Source: Natronococcus pandeyae (GTDB lineage: Archaea > Halobacteriota > Halobacteria > Halobacteriales > Natrialbaceae). Taken from it: a stretch of DNA of 64,000 nt. The stretch is taken from positions 1-64,000 of the forward strand of contig NZ_PHNJ01000018.1 in assembly GCF_008122205.1 (NCBI RefSeq). The letters are read 5' to 3'. Positions 1 to 8,572 of the stretch are shown here, piece by piece. A program made the translations under genes and the position numbers. The notes beneath the pieces are model-generated. The model did no database searches and was not told the origin of the DNA. It saw only the letters and a list, made by a program, of their open reading frames with translations. The stretch's first letter is position 1; every line of letters begins with the position of its first letter.

Positions 1-977
1 CACGAGTGGCACGTTTGCGAGGTGTACGCCGGATTCACGTACTCAACCGGGATGCCTGCTTCCGTCGCCTTGTCCTCGATGCGCCCTTGGAGTCGGGCGA
101 ACGCCCACGAGTGAAGCCGACGGTTCATGTACTTCCCGTAGTCGAGACGCTCACGGATGTACGTCAAATCCTCCATCACCAATACCGAATTCTCGTACTG
201 TTTGGCGTACTCGACGGCCTGCCGAGACGCTTTCTCCACGATGTCGGTGAGGGCGTTCTGGTAGTGGGCGAATCGGTCGTCAATCCGCCACTCGGATGCG
301 TCACGCTCTTGGAGGCGTTTCAGGGTCGTGTGCATCTCTTTGCGGAGATGCTTCGCTCTGCTTCCGCTACACACGAACGGGTCAGTCGGAGAACCGTCCT
401 TGAGGGCACAGCCCGTTATCAGGGCGGTTTCTCCGATGTCTAAGCCGATGTGCGTGGCGTCACCGTCCGTCGCTGGTTCTTCAACTGGGTACTCGACGGT
501 GACGTGCAGTACCCAGTTCTTCCGATGCTTCTGAAGGCGTATCTCGCCCGCCTTCGCGTCCTCCGATACGAGGTCGTGCCAGAGGTCTTCCTGTTCGGGG
601 TTGATGCGGAGCGGTATCCAGAAGTTCGTTCCCCGACCGGGACGCGGAACCCACCACGTAAACTCGTAGTCGCGTTCTTCGGAGTGGTCGAACTTGGCAG
701 CCTGATTCGTGAGTCGTATCGGGTGTTCGTCGTCCAACTTCTTGGCGTTGTACGTCTTGCGGAGTTTCGGGACGTAGTTGCAGAGTGCTGCTTTGGCCTG
801 ATACGGGAGTTCGTAGGGTGTCACGATGTCGCTCACCGACGACATGGTACTTGCCCCGGCGTCGAACGCCTCTTGCAGACCGTCACGGTACGTTTCGAGC
901 AGGTCGTTCAGCTTCGACTGTTTGTGGGCTGTCGGTGGGGCGAACGTCGCTTGAAGCGTCTTAGTTATCGTTGTCAC
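1..977 (-). CDS. tnpB: TnpB RNA-guided nuclease, IS200/IS605 (IS1341-type), 3' end outside window
   Basis: This reverse-strand frame starts at GTG 977, just after an in-frame TAG, and runs off the left edge after about 325 codons. The protein begins VTTITKTLQATFAPPTA. It shows the RuvC-I region (HIGLDIGETALITG), the RuvC-II region (VMEDLTYIRERLDYG) and, at the edge, the first knuckle of the C-terminal zinc finger (YTSQTCHSC). TnpB proteins are usually about 400 residues, so only the zinc finger and the last RuvC aspartate are missing. TnpB is an omega-RNA-guided nuclease that cuts donor sites after transposon excision. No tnpA is visible, so this looks like a TnpB-only element. The guide-RNA right end would lie left of the window. 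The start overlaps the 3' end of the small ORF at 961-1104. Confidence 0.93.
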   Translation of the reverse strand, partial: MTTITKTLQATFAPPTAHKQSKLNDLLETYRDGLQEAFDAGASTMSSVSDIVTPYELPYQAKAALCNYVPKLRKTYNAKKLDDEHPIRLTNQAAKFDHSEERDYEFTWWVPRPGRGTNFWIPLRINPEQEDLWHDLVSEDAKAGEIRLQKHRKNWVLHVTVEYPVEEPATDGDATHIGLDIGETALITGCALKDGSPTDPFVCSGSRAKHLRKEMHTTLKRLQERDASEWRIDDRFAHYQNALTDIVEKASRQAVEYAKQYENSVLVMEDLTYIRERLDYGKYMNRRLHSWAFARLQGRIEDKATEAGIPVEYVNPAYTSQTCHS

Positions 978-1104
978 TGGCGTCTAATCCTTTCTCGATT
1001 AGTTCAGCGTAGGCACGAGGATGTCGGATGCCATTGTCGCGGGCGTAGTCTTTGACCCGTTCATGGAGGTCGCTCCCTCGCTCCATATCGATTTCAGTTC
1101 GCAC
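961..1104 (-). CDS. Small TnpB-associated protein (possible ribbon-helix-helix/antitoxin-like)
   Basis: This is a 47-codon reverse-strand ORF from GTG 1104, with an alternative ATG at 1086. It overlaps the tnpB start by 17 nt in another frame. The product reads MRTEIDMERGSDLHERVK, then a helix-rich stretch, and ends EKGLDASDNDN. Its length, charge and predicted helix content resemble short CopG/RHH-type DNA-binding proteins. I infer this from appearance only, since no diagnostic motif is present. The overlap suggests translational coupling to tnpB. Function unknown; it could be a regulator of the element. Confidence 0.6.
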   Translation of the reverse strand: MRTEIDMERGSDLHERVKDYARDNGIRHPRAYAELIEKGLDASDNDN

Positions 1105-1198
1105 AATTCTTTGTACATTATTCTGGCACTAATAACTACGGTTCGGTATTCGGGCTGCTGTAGACTGTGGGTTGCATAGTCGAGTGACGCGATTCACG

Positions 1199-1216
1199 CC
1201 CGCCGTGAACGGCGGG
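1199..1216. repeat. GC-rich hairpin upstream of tnpB (possible element left end)
   Basis: A near-perfect palindrome (CCCGCCGT/ACGGCGGG arms) lies about 95 nt upstream of the small ORF that precedes tnpB, between it and the end of the S9 peptidase gene. IS200/IS605 elements have subterminal hairpins rather than inverted repeats, so this may mark the left end. It could equally be a terminator for the peptidase gene at 1323. Confidence 0.4.
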
Positions 1217-1322
1217 ATTCTCTCGCTGTTTAAAGATAGAGTCGGCGCAGGAAAGGGGTGGGTCCGGTGCTCGCAGTCGACCTTCCCAATTCGTCGACAT
1301 GTGGATTCGAGGCCGGGTCGCC

Positions 1323-3293
1323 TCAAGCGTCATCGCCCGCCGCCGGATCGATCCGGGGCAGGTCGTCTGCCGGTTCGAACCCAAAGACCTCGCTGTAGAA
1401 CGCGAGTTCCGATTCGGTGGCGCGTTCGCGGGAGTTCGCCCGCCGGAAGCCGTGGCGCTCGTCTTCGAATACGAGCAACGAGTTTGGGACATCGTTCTCG
1501 TCGAGCGCGTCAACCATCGCCTCCGCCTGCGAGAGTGGAACCACGGGATCGTCCTCACCCTGCAACAGGAGCACGGGTGCGTCGATGCGATCGGCGTGTT
1601 CGACGGGCGATCGCTCGCGATATGTGTCCTCCGCTTCGGGGTACGGGCCGACCAATTGATCGAGATAGTGCGACTCGAATTTGTGTGTTAGTTCCGCGAG
1701 GCGACCGAGATCAGCGACGCCGAAGTAACTGGCTCCGGCGTCGAACGCATCGTGAAACGCGAGGGCCGCCAGTACGACGAAGCCGCCAGCACTGCCGCCG
1801 CGGACAGCCAACCGGTCGGGATCGGCCCGACCCGTGTCGGCCAGGTATTGTGCGGCGTCGATCGTGTCTTCGACGTCGGTGATGCCCCATTCGCCGTAGA
1901 GCGCTTCCCGATATTCGCGACCGTACCCCGTTGATCCGCGGTAGTTGACATCGGCTACCGCGAACCCGCGAGAGGTGAAGTACTGAAGGGTGAGATTAAG
2001 GTCCGGGAACGTCGCGCCGGTCGGCCCGCCGTGGGCGAACACCACCAGCGGCGGCCGCTCGTCCGCCGGCGACTCGACATCGGGATTCGTCGGTGGGTGC
2101 ACGTACGCGTGGGACGCCTCACCATCGCGAGTCTCGTAAGTGACGTGTTCTGGCGTCGCTAGGTACTCGTCGTCAACCTCGAGCGTCGTGCTCCGGCGAA
2201 TGATCTCCGGATCGTCTCCGGGCGCCCATCGGACGACGCTCGTGGGTGTCCGCGGGCCGCCGGCGACGAAGGTCACCGTCTCCCCGTCCGAACTGACGCG
2301 TGGGGCGAAGACTTCGAAGGGCAGGTCCACCACGCTTCGATCCTCTCCGTCGAGAAGTTCCACCCGTTGCGTTCCGTCTTCGGTAACGGTGGCGACGATC
2401 GTTCCGTCGTCGAGGACGGCGAACGTCGCCATCCCCAACTTCCAGAGGGGAGCCCCGTACTCGGCGGAGCGTTCGACCACCGGCTCGGGGGCGCTTCCGT
2501 CGAGGGGCACCCGATAGAGGTTCCACCAGTCGCTCCGATCGGAGGCGACGTACAGGTCGCCGCCGGGTGCCCACGTCGGTTGAAAGATTGCCTCCGCGTC
2601 CCCGCCGAGCACCACGCGTTCGTCGGCGAGCGTTCCGTCGTCTGCTACCGTGGCGACGTGCAACTCGGTGCCGTCCCAGGGCATTCGCGGGTGATCCCAC
2701 GTGAGCCAGGCGAGCCGATCGCCGTCGGGCGAGAGCCGCGGCGCGGCGTAGAAATCGTGACCCGATGCGATTACCTCCGGCTCGTTGCTTCCGTCCGCCG
2801 CGAGCCGAACCAGCGCGTTCGTCGGTTCCTCGGCGCCGTCCTCGTCGGTCGTCACGTCGTGGTTCTCCCTGACGCAATAGACGTGGCGACCGTCCGCGCT
2901 CACCTCGAAGTCGGCGTACCGCAGCCCTCGCTCGCTCTCCGGCGCAGGCGTAATGGCGGTCGGTTCGCCATCTGGCGGCTGGCGGTAGACGCGCTGGTCG
3001 TCGAACGCGGCGAAGAACACGGTGCCGTCGTGGACCGTGAAATCGCCGCCCCCATACTCGTGAACGAGCGTCCGTACGTTGACCTCCTCGGGAGTGACGT
3101 CTTCGGTCGCCTCTCCGTCGTATCGAACGATGACGCCACGGCCGTCCTCCGTCGGGCGCTGTTCGCGCCAGTACACGTCCTCACCGTCGACCGCGACGTG
3201 ACCGAACGTACGACCCTCGCTCGCGACCAACTCGGCCGAAATCGGTGACGGCCAGGTACCGTACGGTTCCGTTCGAGTTCCATCATCACTCAT
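1323..3293 (-). CDS. S9 family prolyl oligopeptidase / acylaminoacyl-peptidase-like
   Basis: A 656-residue cytoplasmic serine peptidase with no signal peptide. The first ~380 residues look like beta-propeller (TolB/WD-type) repeats such as FEVSADGRHVYCV and APRLSPDGDRLAWLTWD. The C-terminal ~270 residues are an alpha/beta hydrolase. It has an oxyanion-type FAHGGPTGA, the nucleophile elbow GGSAGG (Ser about 501), the acid in LLQGEDDPV (Asp about 582) and the base in DERHGF (His about 614). The family removes N-terminal residues or acyl-amino acids from peptides up to about 30 residues. Length is normal for the family. It starts at ATG 3293 and appears monocistronic. A second S9 C-terminus survives as a fragment just beyond its 5' side (3456-3556). 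Confidence 0.93.
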   Translation of the reverse strand: MSDDGTRTEPYGTWPSPISAELVASEGRTFGHVAVDGEDVYWREQRPTEDGRGVIVRYDGEATEDVTPEEVNVRTLVHEYGGGDFTVHDGTVFFAAFDDQRVYRQPPDGEPTAITPAPESERGLRYADFEVSADGRHVYCVRENHDVTTDEDGAEEPTNALVRLAADGSNEPEVIASGHDFYAAPRLSPDGDRLAWLTWDHPRMPWDGTELHVATVADDGTLADERVVLGGDAEAIFQPTWAPGGDLYVASDRSDWWNLYRVPLDGSAPEPVVERSAEYGAPLWKLGMATFAVLDDGTIVATVTEDGTQRVELLDGEDRSVVDLPFEVFAPRVSSDGETVTFVAGGPRTPTSVVRWAPGDDPEIIRRSTTLEVDDEYLATPEHVTYETRDGEASHAYVHPPTNPDVESPADERPPLVVFAHGGPTGATFPDLNLTLQYFTSRGFAVADVNYRGSTGYGREYREALYGEWGITDVEDTIDAAQYLADTGRADPDRLAVRGGSAGGFVVLAALAFHDAFDAGASYFGVADLGRLAELTHKFESHYLDQLVGPYPEAEDTYRERSPVEHADRIDAPVLLLQGEDDPVVPLSQAEAMVDALDENDVPNSLLVFEDERHGFRRANSRERATESELAFYSEVFGFEPADDLPRIDPAAGDDA

Positions 3294-3455
3294 GTAGTTC
3301 GCTCCTCGTTATCACAACAAACTGTCGAGTGTTAAGGATATGTCATCCGGTGATCCACCCAGGATCCGTGTCGACCGCGACAGCGTACGGTCCCCCTCGC
3401 GGAGAGGCAGTGCCACTAGATTCTCGTCAGATCGATTCTCGAGGGTACTCGACGA

Positions 3456-3556
3456 TTAGAGATGCGTCTCGAAGAACGAGACCGTCCGCTCGATGTATTC
3501 GACCCGATTCTGTGTGCGGGTAATGCCGTGGCCCTCGTCGTCGAAGAGGGGTATAC
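3456..3556 (-). pseudogene. C-terminal remnant of a second S9 peptidase
   Basis: The reverse strand reads IPLFDDEGHGITRTQNR, continues VEYIERTVSFFETHL and stops at TAA (3456-3458). This is the typical end of S9 peptidases, with the catalytic His in DEGHG. No upstream portion is present: at about 3550 the sequence switches to an oppositely oriented thiolase gene end. This is what remains after a deletion or recombination. Confidence 0.75.
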
Positions 3557-3773
3557 GGACCGCGACGGCGAGCTGCCGGTCAACACCTCCGGCGGACTCA
3601 AGTCGAAAGGACATCCGCTCGGTGCGAGCGGCGTTGCTCAGGCCGTCGAGATCTACGAACAGCTCGTCGGCGAGGCCGGCCCGCGACAGGTCGAGGCTGA
3701 CGTCGGCCTCTGCTGTAATGTCGGCGGCTTCGGCAACTGCGTCATTACCACCATCATGGAGGCGGCACGATGA
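3550..3773 (+). pseudogene. C-terminal remnant of an acetyl-CoA acetyltransferase (thiolase)
   Basis: The frame encodes LPVNTSGGLKSKGHPLGASG, which carries the active-site His of thiolases (GHPxGA). It ends with a CNVGGFGNCVITTIMEA block like the C-terminus of archaeal thiolases and SCP-X-type thiolases. Only about 75 residues remain of a normal ~385. The open frame extends upstream to 3462, but that part is antisense to the S9 remnant and does not read as thiolase. Its stop overlaps the start of the OB-fold gene (ATGA), which preserves the usual thiolase-DUF35 operon arrangement although the thiolase is dead. Confidence 0.8.
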
Positions 3774-4129
3774 CGATGGAAGCGATCCGGTACGCGGACG
3801 GCACGATCAGTTACCCTGGTCATCCGCGCAGCCGAGACGGCGCGGAGCCGGTCGAAACGATCGAACTGAGCGAGTACACTGCCGAGATCATCACCTGGAC
3901 GACCAGCACGGCGACGCCACCCGGCGTCCGTGAGCCCAACCACCTCGCGTTCGTCGAGTTCGATGTCGACGGGGAATCTGTTCGGGCGATCGGCCAACTG
4001 ACGACCGGCGAGCTCGAGACGGGTGATGAAGTCCAGCCAGTCCCTGTCGATGAACTCCGAGAACCGGGTGCCGGCATCAGAGAACCCGAGAGTCAGGACT
4101 GGGATGGCTATCGGTTCGAGCCGGTGTAA
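3770..4129 (+). CDS. DUF35 OB-fold (acyl-CoA-associated) protein, thiolase partner
   Basis: A 119-residue protein matching archaeal OB-fold proteins encoded next to thiolases. It reads YADGTISYPGHPRS near the start and ends GIREPESQDWDGYRFEPV. In archaea DUF35 proteins bridge thiolase and HMG-CoA synthase or assist other acyl-CoA enzymes. The classical N-terminal zinc ribbon is not obvious here. The start ATG overlaps the thiolase remnant's stop by 4 nt. Because its partner is truncated, the gene may now be an orphan depending on a thiolase elsewhere. Confidence 0.8.
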   Translation: MTMEAIRYADGTISYPGHPRSRDGAEPVETIELSEYTAEIITWTTSTATPPGVREPNHLAFVEFDVDGESVRAIGQLTTGELETGDEVQPVPVDELREPGAGIREPESQDWDGYRFEPV

Positions 4130-4149
4130 GCGGGCCAGTTCCCGATTCG

Positions 4150-4180
4150 TAGCCACCGCGGGGGGTCACCCCCCACGACT
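4150..4180. terminator. G/C-rich hairpin after the OB-fold gene
   Basis: A run of six G, a short TCA spacer and a run of six C form a strong hairpin shortly after the 4129 stop. It could be a transcription terminator or the end of a decayed TnpB-type element. Confidence 0.35.
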
Positions 4181-4292
4181 GAAGAGCTCCCGATGTGCCG
4201 GCCGGTAGGCCTCGAGCGTGAAGTCGGAGTGAATAACGAATCAATCCGGATCACACAACACTTCTAACCAGGCGAGCCATGCGGTAACATGC

Positions 4293-4946
4293 ATGGCCCC
4301 GGTCGTAGAATTCACACTCTCTAACCCGATTTTACGGGAGACGCGGAAAGCCCTCCCGGACGTCCGCATGGAGGTGCAAGACGAACGGATCTCGGCGGGC
4401 GGGACCCCGGAATTAGTGATGCTGGTCACCGGGAGCAATACCGATCTGGAGGCGTTCGAGCAGCGGCTGCCGAGTGACCCCTCTATCGAGGAGTACGACT
4501 CGCTGTCAGATTTTGGCGAGGGCAGATTAATTCAGATCACCCTCTCCGAAGCGGGATTCACGGGGATGACCTATCCGGTGGCGGTAAATTTCGATATTAC
4601 CTTCCTGAACGTCGAAGCACGGGGTGAGCGGATGCGATACCGGGCCCAAGTTCCGTCGTTAGAGGCGCTCTCCCACTACCGTGAACACTGTTCGGATCGG
4701 AGTCTCAACTTTGAGCTAACGAACATTTACCAAAAGCGATCTCTCAACGAGCGGCGATACGGGCTCACTTCCCGCCAACGCGAAGTGCTGCGTCAGGCCC
4801 TCGAAGACGGGTATTTCGAGGTGCCACGACAGACCTCGCTCGAAGAGCTCGCGGCGGAATTCGAGGTTTCGAATCAGGCGATATCCGCATTGCTTCGACG
4901 CGGCCAAAGCCGGCTCCTCCGCCACACGATCGGTACCGACCAGTAA
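4293..4946 (+). CDS. Bacterio-opsin activator-type HTH_10 transcriptional regulator
   Basis: A 217-residue protein with an N-terminal alpha/beta region (about 1-150) typical of Bat-like regulators. The C-terminal helix-turn-helix begins LTSRQREVLRQALEDGYFEV. It continues with the recognition region SLEELAAEFEVSNQAISALLRRG. HTH_10 proteins are haloarchaeal transcription regulators, and Bat itself activates bacteriorhodopsin genes. No PAS or GAF sensor is fused, so the input is unknown. It starts at ATG 4293. Confidence 0.88.
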   Translation: MAPVVEFTLSNPILRETRKALPDVRMEVQDERISAGGTPELVMLVTGSNTDLEAFEQRLPSDPSIEEYDSLSDFGEGRLIQITLSEAGFTGMTYPVAVNFDITFLNVEARGERMRYRAQVPSLEALSHYREHCSDRSLNFELTNIYQKRSLNERRYGLTSRQREVLRQALEDGYFEVPRQTSLEELAAEFEVSNQAISALLRRGQSRLLRHTIGTDQ

Positions 4947-5561
4947 ATTCCCGGGATAGTGACCTGATGTATGCAAATAGCCGTCCTGGTGATCCGTATC
5001 TACACGAGTGGGGCGGTGAGCGTGGCACTTCTCGACGCGATGGCGAATAGCCGCCCGATCGAAACACTTCCTGCGGACGTCGAAACAGCGCTCTGTCTCT
5101 ATCGTCTTGCTGGCCGTGCATTCCCCGTTCCCGAGCAGCGCTGCGTTTCCAGTCGGGGACGGTACCCTCGCGTATGTAAGTCAGTCTCAATCATTCCTTC
5201 TGTCCTCCTCTCACTGCCTTCTGCCTGGATTCCGCACAGGGCTGACCCGCGACGATCATTCGTCGCCCGGAGTAGCTGTCGCCTCGCGACAGGGATCGGC
5301 CTGCTTCCGCTACGCGAGATTCCGACCGCGGAGAAGGGTACGCTGGCAGGGCGGAGGTGATGATGTGGCGTGGCGCCCTGCCGTACTTTTCAGTAACGCT
5401 GCACCAGGCATGTGTGTGACTCCAAAAGAATTTGGGAGTTCTCACTCCTTCACACCGAGAATGATGGATCGTGAAATTGGCTTTTCAGGCCTTGAAATGC
5501 CGTACCACGGCCGATACGCTGATCGAGATACTTTTAACTCGTGGCCGAGTAAGTGCTTTTG
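4947..5561. other. Intergenic region, no supported gene
   Basis: Open frames here (for example 4971-5360 and 5107-5562) have arginine/serine-rich shadow composition and no recognisable domain. The only signal I see is a TATA-like box at about 5528-5538 serving the next gene. Confidence 0.5.
5528..5538 (+). promoter_or_regulatory. TATA-like box for the 5562 gene
   Basis: The A/T-rich tract ATACTTTTAAC sits about 28 nt before ATG 5562. This is the normal distance for a leaderless haloarchaeal transcript and supports choosing that ATG over the upstream GTG at 5553. Confidence 0.5.
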
Positions 5562-5915
5562 ATGATGTGGCAAGATCTCGTCTTTACGGTTGGCAGTGGG
5601 CTCTCGATCGCGTTTCTCGCGCCGACGCTCCGCAATGCAGCGGCGAACGTCCCACTGGGGACCAGTCTCCCTTCGATGGCGATTGGGTTAGTGTACGCCT
5701 TCACGTTCTTCACGCTCGGGATGACGTTCTCCGCTGCTGGTGCGCTCGCTACGGGCGTGATGTGGACACTGATCGCGACGTTCCGGTCGCCGGCGAATTC
5801 GGCACTGCGTCTCTTCCCGGTGGATAGCCCTGATCTGTTCGTTCACGACCTGCAGCAGTGGATCAATCGCCGACGCTCTGACAACCCACTGGCTGGACAG
5901 TACAGTTCATACTAA
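5562..5915 (+). CDS. Small conserved haloarchaeal membrane protein
   Basis: An integral membrane protein of about 117 residues with three hydrophobic segments. One begins LVFTVGSGLSIAFLAPTL, one is around AIGLVYAFTFFTLGM, and one follows in SAAGALATGVMWTLIATF. The C-terminal ~40 residues are soluble and polar. The pattern resembles a small haloarchaeal family of unknown function. ATG 5562 or 5565 is preferred over GTG 5553 because of the TATA box spacing. Expressed alone. Confidence 0.72.
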   Translation: MMWQDLVFTVGSGLSIAFLAPTLRNAAANVPLGTSLPSMAIGLVYAFTFFTLGMTFSAAGALATGVMWTLIATFRSPANSALRLFPVDSPDLFVHDLQQWINRRRSDNPLAGQYSSY

Positions 5916-6424
5916 TTCTACTACGTATGTATTGAGGCCCAGCCAAGCTATCGCCGCTGATTGATCGGTCGGCCCTTTCGCTTGTCCCGCCCAACCGGGC
6001 GAGGTTTCTCGTCTTTTGGCTTCTGGTACATGCGAACTGGTGGGAGGCGTTCCTGATTTTCGGCGTTATGGTCCGGTCTATTTCGTCTTAGTCTGGTGGT
6101 CCAACGCACCCTAAGTCCGAGCGACACCACTTGCGATCGGGACGAGAGCATATCGATCATCGTCACCCGCTCCTGGCTCTCCGGGCTGAGACAGGCACCA
6201 CCACGGTCTTGGCATCGTGGAGCAACCGGTGAGTCCGAAAAAAAACCCTCAACCTCTCCCGCCGCCAGTGTGACGGCTCTCGGTGATCTCGGGCAGCGTC
6301 CACATTTTCAGCAGATTGAGGACACGCCAAATGCGATCAACCTTTGATGGCCTCGTGGAATGGGAGCCAGTCTTCCCTGAAACAGTCGGAACAATAGTAA
6401 CAGTATCCCGACAAAGAGAAGCGT
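5916..6424. other. Intergenic region, no supported gene
   Basis: Short frames on both strands lack homology that I recognise. A reverse-strand frame near 6345-6430 reads GYCYYCSDCFREDW, which resembles a zinc knuckle. It overlaps the next gene and has no good start, so I do not call it. Confidence 0.45.
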
Positions 6425-7546
6425 ATGAACACCGCAATCGTCGTCGGTGGTGGAATCATTGGTGCTTCAACGGCCTATTCTCTGGCCCGGGGCGGGGTCG
6501 AGACACTACTGATCGACCGCGAGGACGATGGTCGGGCAACGGCTGCGGGCGCAGGGATCATTTCGCCTCCGACGAGCAGTCGTACCGCCGACGATACGTG
6601 GTTTACTTTTGCGATCGAAGCCGTCGAGTATTATTCCGAGTTGATCGATCGCCTCGAGTCCGCCGGGTACGAGACAGGCTACGCTAGCCGTGGACTCCTC
6701 GCTGTTGCCGCCGACGATGATGAGATCGCTTCGTTCGAAGAAGCAATCGAGCGGATCGATGATCGGCAGGAACGACTCGGTGTGCCTGCCCCCGGTAGCA
6801 TAGAGCAACTCTCTACAGCCAGTGCTCGCGATCGCTTCCCACCGCTCGCCGAGACTCATCGTGCATTCTTCTACGATGGTGGCGCTCGTGTCGACGGCCG
6901 TCTGCTGACACGTGCATTACGCAGAGCCGGTACCGACCTCGGTCTCGAAACGGTCTCTGCAAGTGCTGAACACATCGATCCCGATCCAGAAGTCGAGGTC
7001 GAAACCGCTGATGGAGAGCGCTACCAGGCAGACGCCGTTGTGATCGCAGGTGGCGCATGGTCTGCGACGTTTGGCGATCAACTGGGAATCGAGATTCCGG
7101 TCGAACCAGAGCGCGGTCAGATCATCCATCTCGATTGTGAGTACGAGACGGCGGACTGGCCGGTTGTGAAAGGATTTCGCGGTCATTACATCGTCCCCTG
7201 GGCTGACGGCCGCGTCGCGTTCGGGGCGACTCGAGAAAGCGATGCAGGCTTCGATTCAGAACCAACCGCGGGTGGGATTCACGAAGTGCTCGAGGAAGGG
7301 TTACGAATAGCTCCTGGCCTTGCGGATGCCCATCTCAAAGAGATTCGTGTCGGATTACGTCCAACGTCGGCAGACCGATTACCGATTCTCGGGATGCCGG
7401 CCGAGATAGAGAACGTGTATCTTGCGACTGGCCACGGTGCAACAGGACTGCAACTGGGGCCCTACAGCGGCAAATGTATTGCCGATCTCGTTCAAGGAAA
7501 TGAACCTGAAGCTGAGATCTTGCCGTTCAGTCCGGACCGTTTCTGA
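6425..7546 (+). CDS. FAD-dependent oxidoreductase, DAO family (DadA/glycine-oxidase-like)
   Basis: A 373-residue flavoprotein. The N-terminal Rossmann motif IVVGGGIIGASTAYSLA binds FAD ADP. The middle holds the DAO substrate domain (DGGARVDGRLLTRALRR). The C-terminal signature VYLATGHGATGLQLGP contacts the flavin. DAO enzymes oxidise D-amino acids, glycine, sarcosine or related amines to the imino acid. The substrate here cannot be told. No signal peptide or quinone-reductase partner is seen. It starts at ATG 6425 and stands alone. Confidence 0.9.
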   Translation: MNTAIVVGGGIIGASTAYSLARGGVETLLIDREDDGRATAAGAGIISPPTSSRTADDTWFTFAIEAVEYYSELIDRLESAGYETGYASRGLLAVAADDDEIASFEEAIERIDDRQERLGVPAPGSIEQLSTASARDRFPPLAETHRAFFYDGGARVDGRLLTRALRRAGTDLGLETVSASAEHIDPDPEVEVETADGERYQADAVVIAGGAWSATFGDQLGIEIPVEPERGQIIHLDCEYETADWPVVKGFRGHYIVPWADGRVAFGATRESDAGFDSEPTAGGIHEVLEEGLRIAPGLADAHLKEIRVGLRPTSADRLPILGMPAEIENVYLATGHGATGLQLGPYSGKCIADLVQGNEPEAEILPFSPDRF

Positions 7547-7603
7547 GAGAACCAGATTCGTTCGGCTGACTGGCAGTGAGCAGCGTTTCGATAGTTCGCC
7601 AAC

Positions 7604-7693
7604 TCAATACATTTTGACCGGAACGCCGAGGGCTTCGAAGTCGTTGACGTTGCCTGTGAGAATTATGTCGTCAAGAACCTCTGTCATCAGATC
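7604..7693 (-). pseudogene. C-terminal stump of a VapC-type PIN-domain toxin
   Basis: The reverse strand reads DLMTEVLDDIILTGNVNDFE, then ALGVPVKMY and a TGA stop. The block (T)xNVxDFExLGVPV is the C-terminal strand and acidic residue of VapC PIN nucleases. About 30 of some 130 residues remain, and the frame is broken upstream near 7693. It lies next to a HEPN/MNT pair, so toxin-antitoxin genes have turned over at this site. Confidence 0.7.
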
Positions 7694-8048
7694 AAAGCGG
7701 TACGACGAATCGATGGTCGCTCATCAGTAGTCTCGCTTTCGAACGCGTTACGTGCAGCATCAAACTGATCGCGGTCGCCCTTCTTTCTATCGTCATCATC
7801 GTCTAAGACTGCTGCCGTCTCCGTTTCTGCCTTCGAGGTACTATCGTGTTCGACGAGATCAGGAAGCGATATCTGTTCGGTATCCTCGTAAAGGTGCAGA
7901 TCGAGTAGCGTCCGAGCGTTCGCTGAAACGATGATCACATCCCATTCGGGGTCGGTATGATCGCCATCGAACTCATACTCAGGAATGACTGGTGGTTTGA
8001 TATTCCGGTTGCCGCCCCCGGGATAGGCACCTTCTTTCCGGATATTCT
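7687..8048 (-). pseudogene. Orphan C-terminal fragment of an unknown acidic protein
   Basis: An uninterrupted frame follows an in-frame TAG near 8050. It reads RKEGAYPGGGNRNIKPPVIP, EYEFDGDHTDPEWDVIIVSA, then an Asp/Glu-rich tail with a DDDDDRKK run, and ends PSIRRTALI. The protein-like composition (acidic, Pro/Gly loop, hydrophobic strand WDVIIVSA) suggests real coding sequence. The only start codon is GTG 7938, in the middle of the conserved-looking part. I therefore read it as a 5'-truncated gene. I do not recognise the family. Confidence 0.45.
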
Positions 8049-8074
8049 AATAGGTAAGAGAGACAACAGGTGCG

Positions 8075-8572
8075 TTAGATCTTTGAATTGCAGAGACACT
8101 GGTGGCCTTGTGATGAACGACCAACGATGAAGGCGTGGATTTCGGTTGCAAGAGCATACATTCGCTCAGCGCGGTGTGCCGTAGCGCGTCCATCTTGGTA
8201 GTACGTTTTTGCTCGGTGATCACGCCACAGATCCGCAAGATCTTCTGCAGTCGCCTCTGAGAAAATGCCAACCGAAGCTGCTTCTCGATAGACTCCTGGA
8301 TGTGTTCCGGGTAAATCGTCCGGTTGCAGTGTTCCCCGTTCCAAGAGCCGGAACTCGACAGTTCGCTCTATCGCAACGAACGACGCTTCAATGACAAGTG
8401 TATAATATCCTTCTTCGCGAAGTGCTTCTGCACCAGCGAGCAGGCGACATCCTTTCCGAAACTGGAGGAGAGCAGCATCTTCGATATCAAGACCGGACTC
8501 AATCTCGAGTGGCCGCTCGTCAAATGCCGCTTGTGCGTCGGTGATCAGCTGTTCAATACGTGTACTACTCAT
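8075..8572 (-). CDS. HEPN-domain protein, toxin partner of an MNT nucleotidyltransferase
   Basis: A 165-residue all-helical protein. ATG 8572 overlaps the stop of the MNT gene by 8 nt, so I use it rather than the longer open frame to 8743. The conserved helix contains RDHRAKTYYQDG. HepT-type toxins are RNases whose R-x4-6-H motif is flanked by a tyrosine that MNT proteins adenylylate. Here R and the tyrosines are visible, but no histidine follows at R+4 to R+6. The RNase motif is therefore atypical, and function as an RNase toxin is inferred from context. It is encoded second in the operon. Confidence 0.82.
   Translation of the reverse strand: MSSTRIEQLITDAQAAFDERPLEIESGLDIEDAALLQFRKGCRLLAGAEALREEGYYTLVIEASFVAIERTVEFRLLERGTLQPDDLPGTHPGVYREAASVGIFSEATAEDLADLWRDHRAKTYYQDGRATAHRAERMYALATEIHAFIVGRSSQGHQCLCNSKI

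Noticed and set aside
2367-3248. Plus-strand frame antisense to the S9 peptidase
   Set aside because: Shadow of a gene with a full catalytic triad.
4971-5562. Plus-strand open frames before the small membrane gene
   Set aside because: Biased composition, no domain and no start signals.
6249-6437. Reverse frame with a zinc-knuckle-like stretch (YCYYCSDCFREDW)
   Set aside because: It overlaps the start of the DAO gene, lacks a start and does not continue; too weak to call.
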